Assembly: GCA_029582265.1 (NCBI GenBank)
Contig: CM055827.1
Location: 36,756,260-36,820,259, forward strand
From: Zoroaster sp. YZ-2022
Lineage: Eukaryota; Echinodermata; Asteroidea; Forcipulatida; Zoroasteridae
Direction: 5' to 3'
DNA: 64,000 nt
Shown here piece by piece: positions 58,311 through 64,000 of the stretch; within the stretch, counting starts at the first letter, position 1, and each line of letters begins with the position of its first letter. Under the pieces are notes generated by a model. That model made no database searches. It saw only the letters and a program-made list of their open reading frames with translations, and was not told where the DNA came from. A program made the translations under genes and the position numbers.

Positions 58311-58830
58311 TCAACCCAAAACCAGATCCCCTTAAAATGTGGTTTAGACAATTGTCATAAATTTCAAGTATTACCTTCAGTTTGGGTTGGTGTAAAGGTG
58401 ACATTGATAAAAACATCCCATCTAATTATTCCATCTTTAAGTCTCATTTAAATGATACGATTTTCATTAAACCTGTTTGTCATCAGAAGTGTGGTCAGAT
58501 GTTTCATATGGGCATGGAGTCATGGATAAAGTCTCATACAATGAGTTTGGTCTGTCAGAGATAAGAAACCAACATTTCTAAGAAGTTTTGTTTATCTGTT
58601 TCACATTATTGTACCCCTCTTCAATGTTCCTGGTTCTGATTTCCTAAACACATTTCCATAAAGTATTTTAAACCAATACTCCGATGAACAATATGATAGA
58701 AATAATTGTATTTATTAATAACTTGTGTTTTATAAAGGAATTTCACCAAATTTATTGCAATTACTTTTTTCTATTATCCTATTCCTAAGGCTTGATTGTA
58801 AATAAAAGATATTAGTTCAAGTGTTCCTAC
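58311..58830 (+). other. ESPL1: Probable ESPL1 3' UTR
   Basis: The first AATAAA after the stop is at 58,801-58,806, about 490 nt downstream, with a further candidate near 59,504. Without a T/GU-rich element that I can be sure of, the end point is provisional. Confidence 0.45.
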
Positions 58831-61800
58831 CTAAGTATGCTGCACATTTTTTTTTGGAATTTTGTTTGTCTTCCTGTTACCAAATTGAGTTTACAAAAAT
58901 TTAGCTTTGTCCTAAGATAGTATTGTGCACATTTATGGATTTTTTTTTTCTGTTCATTTTAATTACATTTTTAACACCCTACGTTATGCACCCAGCAACC
59001 AAGCACAGATATTTGTAGTGTCATTGGTAATGTTGATGTGGTCACATCAGAATTAAATTCCCTTTAGTAAAAGCTTTCTCAATGGACTTGTGTATACAAG
59101 TGTATGGATGTATCCATTTGCCCATACTCTTGTGTAGTCGATGTAATAGGATTTTTTCTGTGGTATTAAGTCACTCATAAAGCCTTCAAATATCGACTGC
59201 ACTAAAAGTTTCTGTAAGTTAGGAAGGTTGAAACAAGGGAACTGTAATAATTTATTCTTCTTGCTGTCCGGGATGGTTGTTTACAAGTTTGGTGACGATA
59301 AACAAGTCTGTCTTAATTTCAACATCCCATCATTTGTGAGCCAGTTATATTATATACTTTTGTCTGCACAGCTCAAACAAACCAAAAACAATTACTGTAT
59401 TAACAACTTGTTAATTTAATTAATATGTTCATAAAATACTGTATCTTTATTGTATAATTATTGTTTTGATGTAAACTTTGATGTACATTCAGTCGTTTGA
59501 TTAATAAAATGTGCCATTTTGTTGATGATGATCTCTCTAGTCAATTTGAGCAATCCAGATTGTTCCCCCTCTACATCCTTCCCCCACCATTGTTTGTGAC
59601 CTAACCCGTTTTGTGTTTAAAGGGTGTTGTTAAAACAAAGACAAGTTGAGGATTTTGTTACAACACTGCAAGTCATTTATTTATTTACAGCAATGTTTTA
59701 AGCAAAAAGATCCAATGAGTTTATGTCTGTATTAAACATTTGAAAATATACTGACAGTGGGCAATAGCAGTGATTGAAAAGGGGCGACTGGAACAACAAG
59801 GGGTGTTACTTCCACTGGATTCCCCACTGTATGTGCCGAGTATTAAAACATTCTACCTCTAAATACTGAAAACTAATTTTTAATTTACATTACAAAAAAT
59901 AATTGTTAAGTTATATTGTAGATAGTCCCTATATTAAAACAGAAGATACTCTCCTGAAATTTGATCCTTGCCCCCCCAAAAAAAATCATAGTATTAATAT
60001 TTTGCAAAATTAAACATTTATTTTAACACTAGCTTCAAAAATGATTATTTCTGATTAAGTTAATGACCCTGAAGTAAATTAAGCACCATCATGGAAGCAG
60101 GAGTTTGTCTTTTGGTGGGAAGGTTGGAAGTGCGTTCGCTGACATTTTCTAAAAAATAGATTGACCTGACAAATTGTGAGTGCATTGCAATGACTGAAAC
60201 ATTGCATTTTGTGACATCACTGGCAAACTGCTATTAACAAACCCCCAACTGACAATTATGACTCGTTTAAAGAGTAATATAACTACATATTCATACACAA
60301 TTATGACATGAAAGCGCTGCATTTTTGTACATGAGCAAAAAAAAAAGTATAATGATTTCAGACATAAACACCAATATCTATGTACTGTATTTAATACAGC
60401 TACAATTCATCTATTTGTAACAGTAACTTTTTAAGCTGCATAAGGTTTTTTTTAAAGTTTTTTTTTAAATTTCTAACAAGATCAAGGTATGTCTATATTG
60501 GCACAGATATAATATCTTTATCATTCGAGGTGAAACTGGAATTGATAAACACTAACACAATACATTTTACTTTCAGTAGACAGACTTGTTTCTCAAATTA
60601 CACAGATCGCCTTGTGTTCATATTAAAACAGTGCTAACTGTACTCACTGACTAGATATGTCACAGAAGTTCCTTCCTACATCAATCTAGTTCAACACATA
60701 TTGAAATGACGAGTCTGTGTCTTTATAAGTATAGATTTTTATCACAATGCAGGCATCTTGTTTATCTTCCATACAAATAACCAAACTGTGACTAGAAGGA
60801 AAATAGACTACTACTTTTTGTATTCAGAATCAGTGCTATAATTGTATTGTGTATACAGGGAATCAGACAAAGATGGCTGCAGTATGATAAATATGATTAC
60901 TTGCTTAAAAAAGCATAGTGGAATTTGTTAAGAATACACATTCATATTTTGTTTAAACCGCTTTTCTCTTCTAATAAAAATACTCAAATTACTTTATTTT
61001 TCAGTTACAAACAAGTAATCTGATGGCTTTTGGGTACTCACAATAATGGTAAGGTATAACATTGGGATATACCTGTTAAAACATCCAACAAGAATGCCGA
61101 CACAATATACAAATAACAATGTCATTACAATCCAAAATGTATAGCAAAAGTACAATGTTGATGGAAATGCCTATGAGATGTGTACACATGACAAAAAAAT
61201 AATTGGTTTGCTGTAGTAATATTACATGTAGCAAAACTAAAATATAATTAAAATCGACACAGATTTACTCCAAAATGTATACACCAAATCATTACATTGG
61301 TTGTCAACAAGTGACCATTACCTAAATGAGATTAAGAATATGATTAATTCATGGGGAAAATATACAAAACAATCTCAGTATAGGCGAGTTAACCTAGTAC
61401 AAGTTTTTTATAATATTAATATTAAACCATGAGGAAAACTAGGTACTTTAATTCATTTTGGAAAGAACATATGTTTGACTGAAGAGGGACTTGAGCCTGC
61501 AACCTTCGGACTAGTTACAAAGCAAAATCAAAGTACATATAAATATTAATACATTTTGTTAATTTCAAATTAGCTAAGTGTGTATTTATAACCTCATTTT
61601 GAAAGTAAAACCATGTACAATGTACGTTTGCCACAATTTAAATTCATTCATTGATTCTGAAACTTATCAATCCTAAAATGTTAGTTAGTGGACTAAAATT
61701 TCAAGCCAAGTATATTCATTCTCAAAGGCTAAATGACAATGACGCACAAATATACAATCTTATAACATCTATTTTGTTAAATCCTTGTAGACCTTGTGAT

Positions 61801-63399
61801 GTCCATCATTTACTTGACAAGGAATAGAGACTGTTACATAACAATACTAGCAACACTCATAGATAAGTGTACTATACTAAGATATATATGAAAGCATTAA
61901 GATGATACACAAAATGTTAGCACTTCTGTTCAGTTCAATCTGGCTCCACAATTAACAATATTATGCAACATTAACATTCACAAAATTGTATTTATTATCG
62001 TTAATTAATTAATTTGTTCTAAGTAAAATGTATAATTTGTTTTTGTTATAATGTATGTTTTATGCAGGATTAGAAAATATATTATCTATACAGAAACAAT
62101 ATGAAGCTTGATTTCAAAGCTGGATGACGACAAGTAGAATAGGCTAATTGAAGGCTAGAGAAGAACAATATGTGTTTGTCTTCCAAGTAATATGGTTCAG
62201 CAAATATCAACTTCCTCATAAAACAGTTACATAGAAAACTAGACCATCAATTTCTTGTTCCATTTTGTTTTTTCAAGCCTGAAATATTCTTACATTTATG
62301 CTATAAAAATATACCCACAATAAGCAGTAATCTTGAAGTTTTAACATTGTTGATCAGTACATCACTAATGGTAAGGGTCCGAAGAATCATAATCCTCTAC
62401 TTCAGTAAATGCGCACTCGTTTCGCAACTTAAGGCTTCAATGTAAGAACAATTTACTGTAATTACACAGGCAGAGAACCTTTATTTCATGTTTTCAATGT
62501 GATCATATTGCTGCAATGATAGCCATTAGTAAGGTTCCAATCTTTTGCAAAACATAAATTACGATTAACTCTTACTCTCTATGATTTTTTGTGTAATTCT
62601 ATAAAACAAATGTGGGCAGTGCATTTTTGTATGTCACAGATTATTGATGGAACTACTCCATGTTGACGTCACACTTGCCAATCGGATTGTCAAGACTATA
62701 GCTGCTGGCTCAACAATGGCTATCCATAAATAAACAAAACATCTTCTCCTGAACATATCACAAAGTCAAATTTACACAAAAACTAAACTTAATTTTCAAT
62801 GTTTAAAAAGCAAATTAAATGTATGCTGCAAAAGACAAAAAGATAAGCTCATTAAAAATGCTACAAAACATACATAATTAATCAAAGTTGGAGTAAGGAA
62901 GAACACAGATATATTCACAACAAGCCGACATGCATACAAATAATATAATTTCTGAATAACAGACTAAACAAAAAAATACCTTGTTATATAACTACTGCTC
63001 AGGCAGTGAGACAAGGTACACACAGACAAATATTCTATTCACCAATGTTTCAATTTTCACAACTACACAGATATCATTTTCTAACCTACTTTCCGTCCCT
63101 CTTATAAACAAAAACAAAAACAATGAAAAAATAGATTGTTTTGCCTTTTAGAACCAGAAATATTACTGTTATACATTCATGAAGATTTATGGCCCAATGA
63201 AAACACAAAGGATACATCTTTAAGGTAATATTGTGTCTGATTTCAGAAATGAATTGAGGTTAGTCAGAGTATACTTTAGCTGGTAGTCTGTTGTATGATA
63301 CTTAGCAGAAATGTGACCTTTATGAATTTGGCCCAGATATTTACAGATGGTTCTCTCTCTCTCGCTCTCGCTCTGTACTCTTTATCAGCCTCTGGTGTC
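58831..63399 (-). other. Intergenic sequence and probable long 3' UTR of a convergent minus-strand gene
   Basis: No coding exon is visible in 4.5 kb. The minus-strand gene whose stop codon is at 63,400 needs a 3' UTR here. Candidate minus-strand AATAAA signals lie near 59,680-59,690 (reading TTTATTTATT on plus) and near 59,445, implying a 3' UTR of up to about 3.7 kb. A short open frame at 59,228-59,419 is not supportable. Confidence 0.35.
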
Positions 63400-63497
63400 T
63401 TATGCATTAAAGGGATCAAGTCCCTTAAATAGATCATCAATGTCTGGCATCAGCTGGTTATCGACGGGGTCATCCCACATGTCATCAAAGTTGGGAT
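63400..63497 (-). CDS. Last coding exon of an unidentified gene (acidic C-terminus ending GLDPFNA)
   Basis: On the minus strand the acceptor CCAAAGCATTGCAG precedes 98 nt, phase 1, ending in TAA at 63,400. The peptide contains NFDDMWDDPVDNQLMPDIDD and ends LFKGLDPFNA. It is strongly acidic with aromatic anchors, the kind of tail used as a short linear binding motif; DPF resembles AP-2 ear ligands, but that alone proves nothing. I do not recognise the protein. The rest of the gene lies beyond the right edge. Confidence 0.55.
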
Positions 63498-64000
63498 CTG
63501 CAATGCTTTGGAGAGGGATTAAAACAGGAAAGAAAAGGAAAATTTTAAAGGTACAACATAAATTGATGATTTCAAGACCTTGCATGGTGCTCCAATAGCA
63601 CTCGTCACAAAATATGTAACCGATACTGATGAAGATTGTCTATAAGAAATTGGTACCCAGGCACAATTACCTAAGTAAACACAAGCACACTCGTTCATGA
63701 ATACCAGTTTGAATCCCAGTAAATATTTGTTAGAATGCCCTGTTCAACTGTGACATGTTCTATAAATAGTACTTGTGACAAGCATTTTTGCCTTATAATG
63801 AACTGGAGGTAGTTAATGGTAACTCAAGTTCACAACTTGACAGAAGTCTGATGCACACGCGGATTACACATATGATGACCTTTTAAGGATAAAGATCCCA
63901 GAATGCATCTGACTTCCAAGTTATCAGTAGGTGATTAATTTGCATAGGTACTAGTAGTGAAACAAGGACATGGAAGTCAATACACAAGACAGTGGATGAC
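63498..64000 (-). other. Probable intron of the same minus-strand gene
   Basis: No further exon is visible before the window ends. Confidence 0.35.

Noticed and set aside
1..64000. tRNA or rRNA genes
   Set aside because: I noticed no cloverleaf-like sequence with proper A and B boxes and no rRNA core sequence; a covariance search would be decisive.

Overview
The window is animal nuclear DNA, most likely from a marine invertebrate deuterostome (echinoderm or hemichordate grade). The grounds are multi-exon genes with GT-AG introns, an AT-rich background, many small inverted-repeat transposons, microsatellites and minisatellites, and very frequent TACATGTA/GTACATGTAC palindromes. The separase, SDR and CFAP410-like proteins are all of metazoan type. 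The species is not fixed by anything I can see.

Layout. 1-11.6 kb: no convincing exon, but several small mobile elements (2.3-2.7, 3.5-3.9 and 6.2-6.6 kb). 11.6-19.1 kb: one uninterrupted satellite of about 74 copies of a 101-bp unit. 19.1-28.2 kb: mostly featureless, with a tiny TTAA-flanked MITE and one isolated, well-spliced coding exon of unknown identity (24,702-24,827, +). 28.25-28.38 kb: the first coding exon of a CFAP410 (C21orf2) homologue on the minus strand; its later exons were not found. 28.4-31.5 kb: a CCAAT/CpG-rich, probably bidirectional promoter area, and a 720-bp fold-back element just upstream of the next gene.

31.6-58.3 kb: the main gene, separase (ESPL1, +). I resolved 22 coding exons whose phases all agree (7,251 nt, 2,416 aa). 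The protein has an alpha-solenoid, a long basic linker with two candidate separase self-cleavage motifs, and the C-terminal caspase-like protease with catalytic His2289 and Cys2315. Its introns hold other features: tandemly duplicated 3' splice sites in intron 15; a complete four-exon SDR9C-type dehydrogenase gene nested on the opposite strand in intron 18, together with four tandem-repeat blocks and a DNA transposon encoding a pipsqueak-type HTH protein; and three copies of a TTAA-flanked MITE.

58.3-64 kb: the ESPL1 3' end, then probably the long 3' UTR of a convergent minus-strand gene. Only its last coding exon (63,400-63,497) lies in the window. Separase cleaves cohesin at anaphase. The SDR gene is a membrane-anchored retinol/steroid-type oxidoreductase with no evident functional link to its host. 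CFAP410 belongs to cilium/NEK1 biology and may share a promoter with ESPL1.
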